Origin: Gallionellaceae bacterium
GTDB taxonomy: Bacteria > Pseudomonadota > Gammaproteobacteria > Burkholderiales > Thiobacillaceae
Direction of reading: 5' to 3'
DNA: 64,000 nt
NCBI GenBank assembly: GCA_028714875.1
Contig: JAQTLN010000004.1
Location: forward strand, 1-64,000
Shown: positions 54,681 to 62,960 of the stretch, piece after piece
Layout: each line of letters opens with the position of its first letter
Numbering within the stretch: the first letter of the stretch is position 1
The notes under the pieces: model-generated
Seen by the model: the letters and a program-made list of their open reading frames with translations, nothing else
What the model was told of the DNA's origin: nothing
Database searches by the model: none
Program-made: the position numbers and the translations under genes

Positions 54681-56633
54681 TCAGTCAGTGAGCCAATAAC
54701 ACGACAGCGCGGGCAGGACGACCGCATCGTTTTCGACCGCGAGGCGTTCACCTGAGCAGAGGTCTTTCATACCCGCTTGCTGGAAGAAGCCGAGCGGCCT
54801 TAACGCCGCGATGGGTAGCGGTTGCTCCGCGTCGTTGAAGTTGCCGACCACCAATACGCGGTTGCGGTTGTTGTGCGGGTCGGTGCGGGAATAGACCAGC
54901 AGATTGGGGTTGTCCACGTTCAGCAACTGGCGGTTGTCGAAATCCGCGAACGCCGTGATCTCCTTGCGCAGCGTGATCATTTTCTTTAGCGCGCTGAAGA
55001 TGCGCTGTTCCACCGTGCCGTTGACATGGCGTTTTTCCGCCTTGCTCCAGTTGAAGTTCGAACGGTTCATCCAGCGGTTGTCGGCGGCCTTGGCGGGGTC
55101 GGCGAGGTATTCCAGGCTGTTCAGCGTGCCGACCGCGTCGCCGTAATAGAGCAGCGGGATGCCGCCGAAGGAAAGAATCACGGAGTGGAGCAGCACGATG
55201 GTCTTGATCGCGGCGTCGATGGCGGCTTCATCCTGGGTTTCCTGCGCCACCTCCAGCCCGACCAGGGAGGCAAGCGAGCCGGAGATGCGGGCATCACCCG
55301 TTTTCGGGTTCTCGCCGAACGGCAGGCCGCGGGCGATCGAGCCGGCAAAGTGGCCGGTGAAGTAATCGAGGATGAAGCGTCGATGCGGGCCGGGTTCATA
55401 GCCGGCAACGCGGATGTCGTTGTCGTCGAAGCCCAGGCCGATGTCGTCATGGCAGCGCACATAGTTGAGCCAGGTCGCGCGTTCCAGCTTGTTCGGCAGG
55501 CTCTTGATTCCCTGGCTGAGCACCGCCGCGTTCTTGGTCGCGACCGCGTCCCAGAGCAGGGCCATGAGGGTGGCGTTGTAAGCGATCTCGCATTCCTTGG
55601 CATTGATCGCGTCCTCACCGAAATACTTGGAGATTTCACCGGGGGCGACGATGGCTTCGGCGATGAACAGCACGCCCGGCGCGGTCACCTGGCAGCAGTC
55701 TTTCATCAACTGCAACAAAAGGTGCGCCTCGCGCTCGTTCTGGCAGACGCTGCCCACCTTCTTCCAGAGGAACGCCACGGCGTCCATGCGCAGGATGTCC
55801 GCCCCCTGGTTGGTCCAGAACAGGATGATGTCGATCATTTCGATCAGCACCGCCGGGTTGCGGTAGTTCAAATCCCACTGGTAGTTGTTGAACACCGTCA
55901 TCACCCACTTGCCCATTGCCGCGTCCCAGGTGAAGTTGCCGGGCGCGGTGGCCGGAAAGATTTCCGGCATGGTTTCTTCGTAGAGGTCGGGCATCTCGCG
56001 GTCGGGGAAGATGTAGTAGTAATCCTGGTATTTCTTCTCGCCCTTGCGTGCCCGCCGCGCCCATTCGTGCTCGTCCGAGGTGTGGTTCACCACCACGTCG
56101 AGGACTAGCAGCATTTCGCGCAGCCGCAGTGTGGTGGCCAGCGCGGCGACTTCCTCGGTACTGCCGAAACGCGGGTCAATCCGCTTGAAGTCGCGCACCG
56201 CGTAGCCGCCGTCGCTGTTGCCCGGGGGGCAGTCGAGCATGGGCATGACGTGCAGCAGGTTGACGCCGAGATCCTGCAGGTAGGGCAGGTTCGTGCGCAG
56301 GCCTTGCAGGTCGTCGGCGAAGCGGTCGCAGTAGAGCGCCATGCCGACCCACTTCTGATTGAGAAACCAGTTGTAGTCCTTCTCCCGCGCCAGGTCGGAT
56401 TCCCGCAGGGCGGGCGCTCGTTTCAGGTAGCGCCGCGCCAGCGTCTCGACCAGGTAGACCATCTGTTCCTTGAAGTCGACGCGATCGCCATAGAGCAGAT
56501 GGAACAGGGAATGGATGGAGTAAAAGTTCGCCCCGAGGCGGGTATAAAAATGCCGCAATTCCTGGTTGCCGAGTTCGGGGGCCAGCTCGATCAGGATTTC
56601 ATTCAGCAGCGAGTGGGAAACTTGTTCGTACAT
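54681..56633 (-). CDS. Amylosucrase-type GH13 enzyme
   Basis: 650 residues, close to amylosucrase size. An N-terminal helical domain precedes the (beta/alpha)8 barrel: LDVVVNHTSDEHEWA, DILRMDAVAF with nucleophile Asp284, IAEAIV with acid/base Glu326, and RCHDDIGLGF (His395 and the transition-state Asp). Amylosucrase makes alpha-1,4-glucan from sucrose and releases fructose. Sucrose hydrolase or another GH13_4 activity cannot be excluded. No signal peptide, so cytoplasmic. Confidence 0.85.
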   Translation of the reverse strand: MYEQVSHSLLNEILIELAPELGNQELRHFYTRLGANFYSIHSLFHLLYGDRVDFKEQMVYLVETLARRYLKRAPALRESDLAREKDYNWFLNQKWVGMALYCDRFADDLQGLRTNLPYLQDLGVNLLHVMPMLDCPPGNSDGGYAVRDFKRIDPRFGSTEEVAALATTLRLREMLLVLDVVVNHTSDEHEWARRARKGEKKYQDYYYIFPDREMPDLYEETMPEIFPATAPGNFTWDAAMGKWVMTVFNNYQWDLNYRNPAVLIEMIDIILFWTNQGADILRMDAVAFLWKKVGSVCQNEREAHLLLQLMKDCCQVTAPGVLFIAEAIVAPGEISKYFGEDAINAKECEIAYNATLMALLWDAVATKNAAVLSQGIKSLPNKLERATWLNYVRCHDDIGLGFDDNDIRVAGYEPGPHRRFILDYFTGHFAGSIARGLPFGENPKTGDARISGSLASLVGLEVAQETQDEAAIDAAIKTIVLLHSVILSFGGIPLLYYGDAVGTLNSLEYLADPAKAADNRWMNRSNFNWSKAEKRHVNGTVEQRIFSALKKMITLRKEITAFADFDNRQLLNVDNPNLLVYSRTDPHNNRNRVLVVGNFNDAEQPLPIAALRPLGFFQQAGMKDLCSGERLAVENDAVVLPALSCYWLTD

Positions 56634-56821
56634 GGGCGGTAATCTCTTGGTTTATGCAGTCCGGCGCGCGCGGTCAGCTGTCTCTTTCGGTTGAACGATT
56701 ATCCCGGAAACGGCGGTTGACCGCGTCCTGACTGGCATGCCGCCGCGAGGATGCGCGCGCTGAAATCTGTCATGGGGTTACCTTTGGGGCGAAGCCTACT
56801 CCCACGACGTGGCGGAGGCGG

Positions 56822-58015
56822 TTACCCCGGCTTGCCGTCCACTCGCGGGCGCCAGTACGTCGGCGCGAATTTTCCGGCCCACACCCCGAAGGCGAGCAGC
56901 CACAAGCCGCCGGCGAGGGAAATCAGGAGTGTCGGCAACCCCGGCAGCAGGTCCGGCAGCAGGCGCAGCAGCGCCACACCCTGCACCAGCCAGAACAGCC
57001 CCCAGATCGTGGCGTCGGCTTCCAGCTTGCGCCCGGAATGGCCGAGGCTGACGCGCGAAGCCATGCCGATCAGCATGCTGGAGAAGTAGCCGATACCGAG
57101 AGCATGCAGCGGCGCATGTCCGGCGTTCCAGGCCAGCCCGCCATAGCGCGCCAGGCTGTCGAGGCTGTAGAGCAGAAGTGATAGCCCCAGCCACAGGAAA
57201 CCGATGTGCAGCATGGACAGCAGGCGCACTTGTTGCGCGCCGCGTGCCACGCCCCAACGGGTGGCAAACCAGAACACGGTGACCGCCATCGGCAGATCCA
57301 CCAGCCAGAGCAGTTCGCGCCGCTCCATGACTTCCAGCGCCCCATGCACCAGGCAGCCCGCCAACACTCCCCAGAGCGGGCCATAGGGCCGAACCATCAC
57401 ATAGTTGGGCACGATGCGGCTGGTGAACCAGGGAATCATGCGGTGGCACACCGCCAGGAAGGTGGGCACCAGAAATCCCCAGACGCCGATGGCTTCCGCC
57501 ATGCGCAAGGCATCGGGGAAATCCGCCCCGGCCCAGACCAGAAACACGGCATCGCCGACGCCACCCAAGGCCGCCGCCGCCGTGACGATGGCGGGATGGA
57601 CTTTGTCTTGCGGCGGCGCGCCGGTGAGGGTGCGAAACAGCGCCCACACCGCCACACTCCAACCGGCCAGATGCAAGGCCAGCCCCGGCACCACCAGGCC
57701 GGCGAGGACCAGCAACGCCCCTAGCGCCATGAGCACCCCGCTCGCCACATAGGCGCGCCTGGGAATGGCCGGCCCGTTCAGCCAGTTGGGCGCCGCCGTG
57801 AAGAGAAAGCCGAAGATGAAGAAGGGAAAGAAGCCATACAGCATCCACCAGACATGCAGCGCCGGCCCCGGCAGATCGCCCAATCCGGCGCCGCCCGCGC
57901 GCCGGCTTTCCAGATCGAGCAGCCACCAGAGCATGGCCAAGACGGTCAGCAGGGCGCCGGGAAGAAACATCACACGATGCGACGCGGCGGTGTAGTTGGA
58001 CCAGAGACGGGACAT
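56822..58015 (-). CDS. nnrS: NnrS-family haem/copper membrane protein
   Basis: 397 residues from the ATG at 58015 (MSRLWSNYTAASHRVMFLPG); a longer frame upstream is less likely. About twelve hydrophobic helices and conserved His residues fit NnrS: FGFLFTAAPNWLNGP, FLAVCHRMIPWFTS, HALGIGYFSSMLIGMASRVSLGHSGR. NnrS proteins help cells tolerate nitric oxide and are often regulated with denitrification. No clear FNR/NnrR site was seen upstream. Confidence 0.92.
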   Translation of the reverse strand: MSRLWSNYTAASHRVMFLPGALLTVLAMLWWLLDLESRRAGGAGLGDLPGPALHVWWMLYGFFPFFIFGFLFTAAPNWLNGPAIPRRAYVASGVLMALGALLVLAGLVVPGLALHLAGWSVAVWALFRTLTGAPPQDKVHPAIVTAAAALGGVGDAVFLVWAGADFPDALRMAEAIGVWGFLVPTFLAVCHRMIPWFTSRIVPNYVMVRPYGPLWGVLAGCLVHGALEVMERRELLWLVDLPMAVTVFWFATRWGVARGAQQVRLLSMLHIGFLWLGLSLLLYSLDSLARYGGLAWNAGHAPLHALGIGYFSSMLIGMASRVSLGHSGRKLEADATIWGLFWLVQGVALLRLLPDLLPGLPTLLISLAGGLWLLAFGVWAGKFAPTYWRPRVDGKPG

Positions 58016-58383
58016 GGCGACAGGGCGAGAAGAGGGGGCGATGGAGTGTCGGCGCACCAGGCGGTGACGGCATTGATGGACGTCAAGCGGGTGCAAGGCG
58101 GCGAATCGCGCCTGATCACCCCGTGGACATGCCGTTTTCAGGATTCGACCGCCGCGAATATCAGAAGAGGGTGCCGTCCAGGATGAGCATGGAGGATCGC
58201 GGCCGGACCAGGAAATTGCGCATCCTGTGCCGCTTCATCCGCAACCGGGGCGAACAACTTGCGGGTTGCTCCAGGCGCTGAGCGTGCCGGCCAGGTGGCC
58301 CATCTCCTTCCAGCGGCGCTTGATCAGTTCGGCGATTTGGATTGCTTATCGACCTGGTTGCTGACGATGGGAATGTCGCCCCA
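58016..58383 (-). other. Gap with a possible transposase remnant
   Basis: On the minus strand, DIPIVSNQVDKQ (near 58345-58380) and, one frame over, QIAELIKRRWKEM (near 58300-58335) resemble the end of IS4-type transposases (pattern QIAELYKxRWxIE). No open frame or terminal repeats remain. The rest of the gap, including the nnrS leader, shows nothing recognisable. Confidence 0.25.
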
Positions 58384-58701
58384 TCAACGCTCCATCAAGA
58401 ACCGGAGCCGAGTCGTGCCTGGGCTATGTCCAACCTTGTTGGCAACATCAAGGTTGCTGAGTGGGCACAAACGTGAACGCTCAGTCAACAGGGTTGTGTA
58501 TTTGTCTTCAAACGAAACCCTATCCAGTTCCGATCGGGCCTGGCGCTGCTCCATTTGGTAATCGCGGCATTCTTGCTCCGTTAGCAAGATTGGGCAGGCG
58601 ATCTGTTCTGAAGTCTGTTCTGCATGGGCGTTTGTAACGAGTGGCGTCATGCCGACGATCATGCCGACTAGCCACGGCAAACGCGGTTTTGGATAACTCA
58701 T
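58384..58701 (-). CDS. Small secreted (periplasmic) protein of unknown function
   Basis: 105 residues with a signal peptide (MSYPKPRLPWLVGMIVGMTP, cleavage near AHAEQ). The mature chain is about 78 residues with three Cys (CPILLTEQEC and LCPLSN), possibly disulfide-bonded. No family recognised. Neighbouring genes on the same strand are also unknown. Confidence 0.6.
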   Translation of the reverse strand: MSYPKPRLPWLVGMIVGMTPLVTNAHAEQTSEQIACPILLTEQECRDYQMEQRQARSELDRVSFEDKYTTLLTERSRLCPLSNLDVANKVGHSPGTTRLRFLMER

Positions 58702-58989
58702 GAGGTATTGCCTCCGGCGACATAAATGGGAACTCGGCGTAAGCCAATTTCATTGGCGTGGTGATGGCGCCTTCTTGTCTGGCTCTGGCGGCCCAGGAAG
58801 TACAGAAGGATGCGTCCGGTAAACACACCCGCATACGGCCGCTTCCCTCATGAGAGTGAACGCTGCTTCGGCTGCCAGAGAGGCGCATGAGGCAGTGCTT
58901 CAGGCAGTTGCGTATTGAAGCGCTGGTTGCCAGGAGAAAATTCAGGCAGGTCCGGCCGAGAGACGCATGGATTTCGTGGATGTGGGCCG
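58702..58989. other. Intergenic region, no supported feature
   Basis: About 290 bp between two minus-strand genes. Overlapping open frames exist but lack a ribosome site and have an unconvincing composition rich in Ser, His and Arg. No repeat or RNA was recognised. Confidence 0.4.
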
Positions 58990-59463
58990 TCAATTCGCCA
59001 CTCGCCGCTCGAGGTGGTTACCTGGCAAGCCGTGCTCGTCGTCACGTAGCGCCATGACCTTGTAACCCTCCAGGCGCAACGCTTCCAGCGCCGGATGCAG
59101 TCTTTTCCCTTCCCTGTCGTTGCAACCCAGCAAGACGATGGAGATGTCTTTGAAGCGGTGGAGGTAATGCGGCAGTTCTTCCGCCAGGTCGCCTTCGCCC
59201 GTGGTCAGGCGATAGTCGATTCGTTCTTCTTCCAGTGTTTGCAGGAATTTTCCGAGCATCAAAGTCGCGGGCTTGGGCGGGTTGAGCAAGAGGATGTCGA
59301 GACGATTGCCCACGCGCCTGCATAGCTGGAGCGCGCGCGGAAACGCCGGACGCTCCAGGCATAGGCCATCCAGCGCCAGCAGCATGCCGGTGCTGGCAAC
59401 CATGATTTTCAGCGGTGTGCGCAAGACGGTCTGGCGCCCACGTTCCTGTAGACGATTTCGCAT
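58990..59463 (-). CDS. Unknown protein, UspA-like in outline
   Basis: 157 residues from the ATG at 59463 (MRNRLQERGRQT); a start four codons earlier overlaps the previous gene. After a basic leader the sequence KIMVASTGMLLALDGLCLERP, then RLDILLLNPP and DISIVLLGCNDREGK, follows the strand/helix pattern of universal-stress-like folds. There is no clear GxxG(S/T) ATP motif. It begins 5 bp after the preceding stop (TGACCGCCATG), so the two are probably co-translated. Confidence 0.6.
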   Translation of the reverse strand: MRNRLQERGRQTVLRTPLKIMVASTGMLLALDGLCLERPAFPRALQLCRRVGNRLDILLLNPPKPATLMLGKFLQTLEEERIDYRLTTGEGDLAEELPHYLHRFKDISIVLLGCNDREGKRLHPALEALRLEGYKVMALRDDEHGLPGNHLERRVAN

Positions 59464-59468
59464 GGCGG

Positions 59469-59756
59469 TCACCAAACCAGCCGGATACCGCTAGGGTTAT
59501 TTTCGACGACAGTGACGCGTTGATGGAATGAGGCGAGATTCGGAGGCTGGTACTGGAAATCTTCGATATCCAGGTGCATGCCGACCGGAAAGGAGATTGC
59601 TCCGTGGACGAGCACCATGGTCCGCGCGTTGATCTGCTTCACGCGGTAAAGCCCATAACCTTTTCCAGCGTCCGATATGGCCACAACGGCAAGCCCGCTC
59701 CAAGCGGCGGGAACGTGCATGGCTTGAGATGATTTCTTCGTTTGTATTCCCAGCAT
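59469..59756 (-). CDS. Small unknown cytoplasmic protein
   Basis: 95 residues, mostly beta by appearance: LYRVKQINARTMVLVHGAIS, VGMHLDIEDFQ, and the ending QRVTVVENNPSGIRLVW. The ending is reminiscent of PilZ-like barrels but the DxSxxG motif is absent. It lies just upstream of the UspA-like gene and 190 bp downstream of the FixJ-type regulator. Confidence 0.55.
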   Translation of the reverse strand: MLGIQTKKSSQAMHVPAAWSGLAVVAISDAGKGYGLYRVKQINARTMVLVHGAISFPVGMHLDIEDFQYQPPNLASFHQRVTVVENNPSGIRLVW

Positions 59757-59947
59757 GGTGTCTCACTCCTCGTGTCTTCCATCCACCTTTCCCGATCTCG
59801 TAAAGCATCGGAAAAGCGCCCTGTTTCTCAGCCTGGATCGATTGCCCAGGTTGGCCTGAGAGGGTGTGTGAAGACTAGTTGGAACGGACCAAACGAAAAA
59901 TATCCGGGTTATTTAGGTGCCATAAAGAAATCTTTATACGAGGGCTT

Positions 59948-60583
59948 TCAGGACGGTAGTGGTTGCTGGGCGATGGACCAGAGCTGCAACAGTTCCGCCA
60001 GGGTACGCACGCCGACCTTGCGCATGATGTTGAAGCGATGGACGTCCACGGTGCGGCCCTGGATTTCGAGTTGTGTCGCAATCCGCTTGGTGTGGCCACC
60101 GGCCGCAATCAACTCCATCACCGCCAATTCGCGCGGCGTGAGTCGGGCGAAGCGTGCTACCGCGTCGTCCCGAGCTTGTCGTGCGTGCCAGTAGGTTTGG
60201 TCATCCTTTAGATATTTATGGATGCGGTCGAGCAAGTCCTGCTCGTTGAAAGGTTTCTCGACGAAGTCGGCCGCGCCGGCTTTCAAGGCCCGTACCGCCA
60301 TGGGCACATCACCGTGTCCGGTAATGATGATGACCGGCAACTCGATACCCATTTCCAGAAGTTTGCATTGCAGTTCCAGGCCGCTCATGCCCGGCATGCG
60401 CACGTCGAGCAGGAGGCATCCCCGCATATTCCGATCCGCCACTGCCAGAAAATCTTCCGCCGCAGCGAAAGTATCGCAAGGCAAGCGTACCGACCCGAGC
60501 AGGGCGCCCAAAGCGCCGCGCACCGCATCGTCGTCGTCGACGACATAAACGGTTGGCATTGGGGGGGGCAGGGGCGATTTCAT
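59948..60583 (-). CDS. FixJ/NarL-type response regulator
   Basis: 211 residues from the ATG at 60583 (AAAGGCG upstream); starts further up to 60619 are possible. The receiver has VYVVDDDDAV, phospho-Asp in LLLDVRMPGMSG and Lys in ADFVEKPF; a LuxR-type HTH follows (LTPRELAVMELIAAGGHTKRIA). It is typical of FixJ/TodT/DctR partners of PAS-containing kinases, and such a kinase is encoded just upstream on the same strand. Confidence 0.93.
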   Translation of the reverse strand: MKSPLPPPMPTVYVVDDDDAVRGALGALLGSVRLPCDTFAAAEDFLAVADRNMRGCLLLDVRMPGMSGLELQCKLLEMGIELPVIIITGHGDVPMAVRALKAGAADFVEKPFNEQDLLDRIHKYLKDDQTYWHARQARDDAVARFARLTPRELAVMELIAAGGHTKRIATQLEIQGRTVDVHRFNIMRKVGVRTLAELLQLWSIAQQPLPS

Positions 60584-60655
60584 GTTTGACGCCTTTTTAG
60601 TGGTTCGTTGAGACATCAAGGCTTAACCGAGATTGTTCATTAGCCAAAGTAGGCC

Positions 60656-60727
60656 TGTAGCGCAGGCGTCCCGCCTGCTTCGTAGGCCTGATCGGAAGGA
60701 CGAAGCAGGCGGGACGCCTGCGCTACA
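60656..60727. repeat. Perfect 28-bp inverted repeat
   Basis: Arms 60656-60683 and 60700-60727 are exact complements of the TGTAGCGCAGGCGTCCCGCC type, with a 16-nt loop. It lies between the sensor kinase and regulator genes of the same transcript, where it could lower regulator expression or stabilise the upstream message. Confidence 0.85.
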
Positions 60728-60761
60728 TGTGGGCCTCCGGCTAATGGACAGTTTCGGTTTA

Positions 60762-62960
60762 TCACGGCGCTTCCCGGGGCAGGCTGAACATGAAGGTGGC
60801 GCCACCCTCAGGATTGGCGAGATAGCGCAATTTGCCGCCATGCGCTTCGATGATGGAACGGCTGATGGTCAGGCCCATGCCCACGCCCTCCTGTTTACTG
60901 CTTACAAACGAGTCAAACACGCGCTCTCCGAGAATCGGGTCGACACCGGATCCGGTATCCATGACCTCTACATAGACCTGTTTCGCATCGAACGAGGTGG
61001 CTAACGTGATCTTGCATCTATCAGGTAATGGCGGCAGCGCATCCAGGGCGTTCCGCACCAGATTGAAAACAACTTGCTCAAGCAGGACGACCTCTCCCTG
61101 TACCGATGGCAGGTCTTCAGCCAGTTGCAGGATGATCTCCACACCCTGCGATTGGGCTTCGTGACGCAGGAGGGCCGCCACCTCGCCAGCGACCAGATTC
61201 AGGGCCACCGGGCCGCGTTGATGTTCCCCTTTCTGCACAAATCGGCGCACGCGCCGCACGATTTCACTGGCGCGTTTCGACTGGGAATTGATGGCTTCCA
61301 ACCAGTTTTCAATCTGACCGCGATCACCGTCGGATTGCAGGGTTCGCAACCCCGCCGCGCTATACATGGCAATGGCGGCCAGGGGCTGGTTGATCTCATG
61401 GGCGATCTCGGTGGCCATTTCACCCATGCTGGCGAGACGGGAAACCTGGGCCAGTTCCAGCATGCGCCGCCGTTCGCCACGTTCGGATTGCTTGACCAGG
61501 CTGACGTCGTTGGCCACTAGAAAAAAACCTCGCACTTCGCCCCGCTGGGCGGTGTCCGGCAGGAAGTCCACCACCAGGTCACGCATCCCCATCCCGGGAT
61601 AGACCAACTGGTATTCAAAGGATGCCGCCTTGCCGGCCAGGGCTTCTTCCACATAAGGGCACATCTTCTGATAGGCGTCCTCGCCGAGAAGCTCGCGCAG
61701 GGTACTGCCATAGAGCCTTGCTGGGCTGAGTCCGAAAAACCCCTCATAGGCCTTGTTGTTGAATCGGTAGCGCTGCTCCGCGTCGACGTAGGCAATCAGC
61801 GCCGGCAGGCTGTCGATCACTTTTTCCAGGGACTCGGCCAGAGCCTTGTTGCGGTTGATCGCAAAGGAGAGTCCGCCGGCCATAAGGTAGGCAAACAACG
61901 ACAAAATGGCGTAAGTCAGCCACGGATTCTGCTGCAAATGGGTGTTCGCCACCTGCGTGGCCGATTGTGGAGGTGCGACAGCCAGCGTCCAGTAATAGCG
62001 ATCCACCGCCATCGGCTGGGCAAAATCCGGTACTCGCGGATACTGGTTTGAGCCGGCCAGCGGGAATATCCGCTCGAACCGTATCCAGGTGGTTCCGGTT
62101 CGATAAGTGCCCGACTTTTCTACACTCGCCTGCTGCCAGAAGGGGGCATTGAATTGGCTCACATGGTGTTGCCGCCGGCTTGGAAACATGAAACCCCACT
62201 CGTCCTCTCGCGTGGGGCCGATAAGCCAGTAGCCCTCGGCATTGAGCAGCCAGATGTCACCCACTGATCCAGCCAGCAAGCTCAGCTTGCTGAGCAAACG
62301 CTGTCCCAGGTAATTGAGTACCACCATGCCGCGAATCTGGCCCTGGCTATCGGCCACCGGCACGGCAAAGCGTATGGTCGGCTTGACGGGGTGTTCGATG
62401 GCGCCATGCTCGACATTCAAATCGAGGGGTGAAACGTAGATCTGCCCAGGTGACAGCCACAGGGTTTCCTGGAAATAGTAGCGATCATGCTTGTCCTGCA
62501 GGTCTTGCTTCTTTTGGATCGTCGACTGTCCATCGGCAAAGTCGACGCGCACCTCCTCCATACCATCCAGGCCGATGAAACGGATCTTGTCGTAGATGCG
62601 CTTCTGCTTGGCCAGCACGCGGTACTCGAGGGCAAGCTGGCGACGGTGCTCGGGGTTGTTGTTTTCCAGGTAGGTGGTGAGTTCGTTGTGCTGTGACAGA
62701 TAGCGTAGGTCGGACAGGACGGTATCCATCTCCAGGTGGATGATTTGCGTGGCAAGCTTGACGGCCCGTTCCTGCTCCGCCTGGCGAAGATTCAGAAGAT
62801 TGCGTGCTTCAGCCTGGTTATAAATGGCAACCGGGATGGTCAGCAATGCGGACAACGCCGCTCCGAACAAGAGGGTCTGGAGCGCGATGAGCCGGACATC
62901 GACCTGCACTACCCGATGCAGGGTGTGTACCCGGGTCAACCAGTGTCCACGCAATTTCAT
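60762..62960 (-). CDS. Cache/PAS sensor histidine kinase (FixL/DctB-like)
   Basis: 732 residues from the ATG at 62960. A transmembrane helix lies near 30-50, then a large periplasmic double-Cache-like region (about 60-340) and a second helix (about 355-375). A PAS domain follows (VIDSLPALIAYVDAEQRYRF), then HisKA with the phospho-His motif EIAHEINQPLAA and HATPase (NLVRNALDALPP, DTGSGVDP, GVGMGLTISRSI). It would phosphorylate the FixJ-type regulator encoded next. Its start overlaps the hybrid kinase stop (ATGA, 62957-62960). Confidence 0.92.
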   Translation of the reverse strand: MKLRGHWLTRVHTLHRVVQVDVRLIALQTLLFGAALSALLTIPVAIYNQAEARNLLNLRQAEQERAVKLATQIIHLEMDTVLSDLRYLSQHNELTTYLENNNPEHRRQLALEYRVLAKQKRIYDKIRFIGLDGMEEVRVDFADGQSTIQKKQDLQDKHDRYYFQETLWLSPGQIYVSPLDLNVEHGAIEHPVKPTIRFAVPVADSQGQIRGMVVLNYLGQRLLSKLSLLAGSVGDIWLLNAEGYWLIGPTREDEWGFMFPSRRQHHVSQFNAPFWQQASVEKSGTYRTGTTWIRFERIFPLAGSNQYPRVPDFAQPMAVDRYYWTLAVAPPQSATQVANTHLQQNPWLTYAILSLFAYLMAGGLSFAINRNKALAESLEKVIDSLPALIAYVDAEQRYRFNNKAYEGFFGLSPARLYGSTLRELLGEDAYQKMCPYVEEALAGKAASFEYQLVYPGMGMRDLVVDFLPDTAQRGEVRGFFLVANDVSLVKQSERGERRRMLELAQVSRLASMGEMATEIAHEINQPLAAIAMYSAAGLRTLQSDGDRGQIENWLEAINSQSKRASEIVRRVRRFVQKGEHQRGPVALNLVAGEVAALLRHEAQSQGVEIILQLAEDLPSVQGEVVLLEQVVFNLVRNALDALPPLPDRCKITLATSFDAKQVYVEVMDTGSGVDPILGERVFDSFVSSKQEGVGMGLTISRSIIEAHGGKLRYLANPEGGATFMFSLPREAP

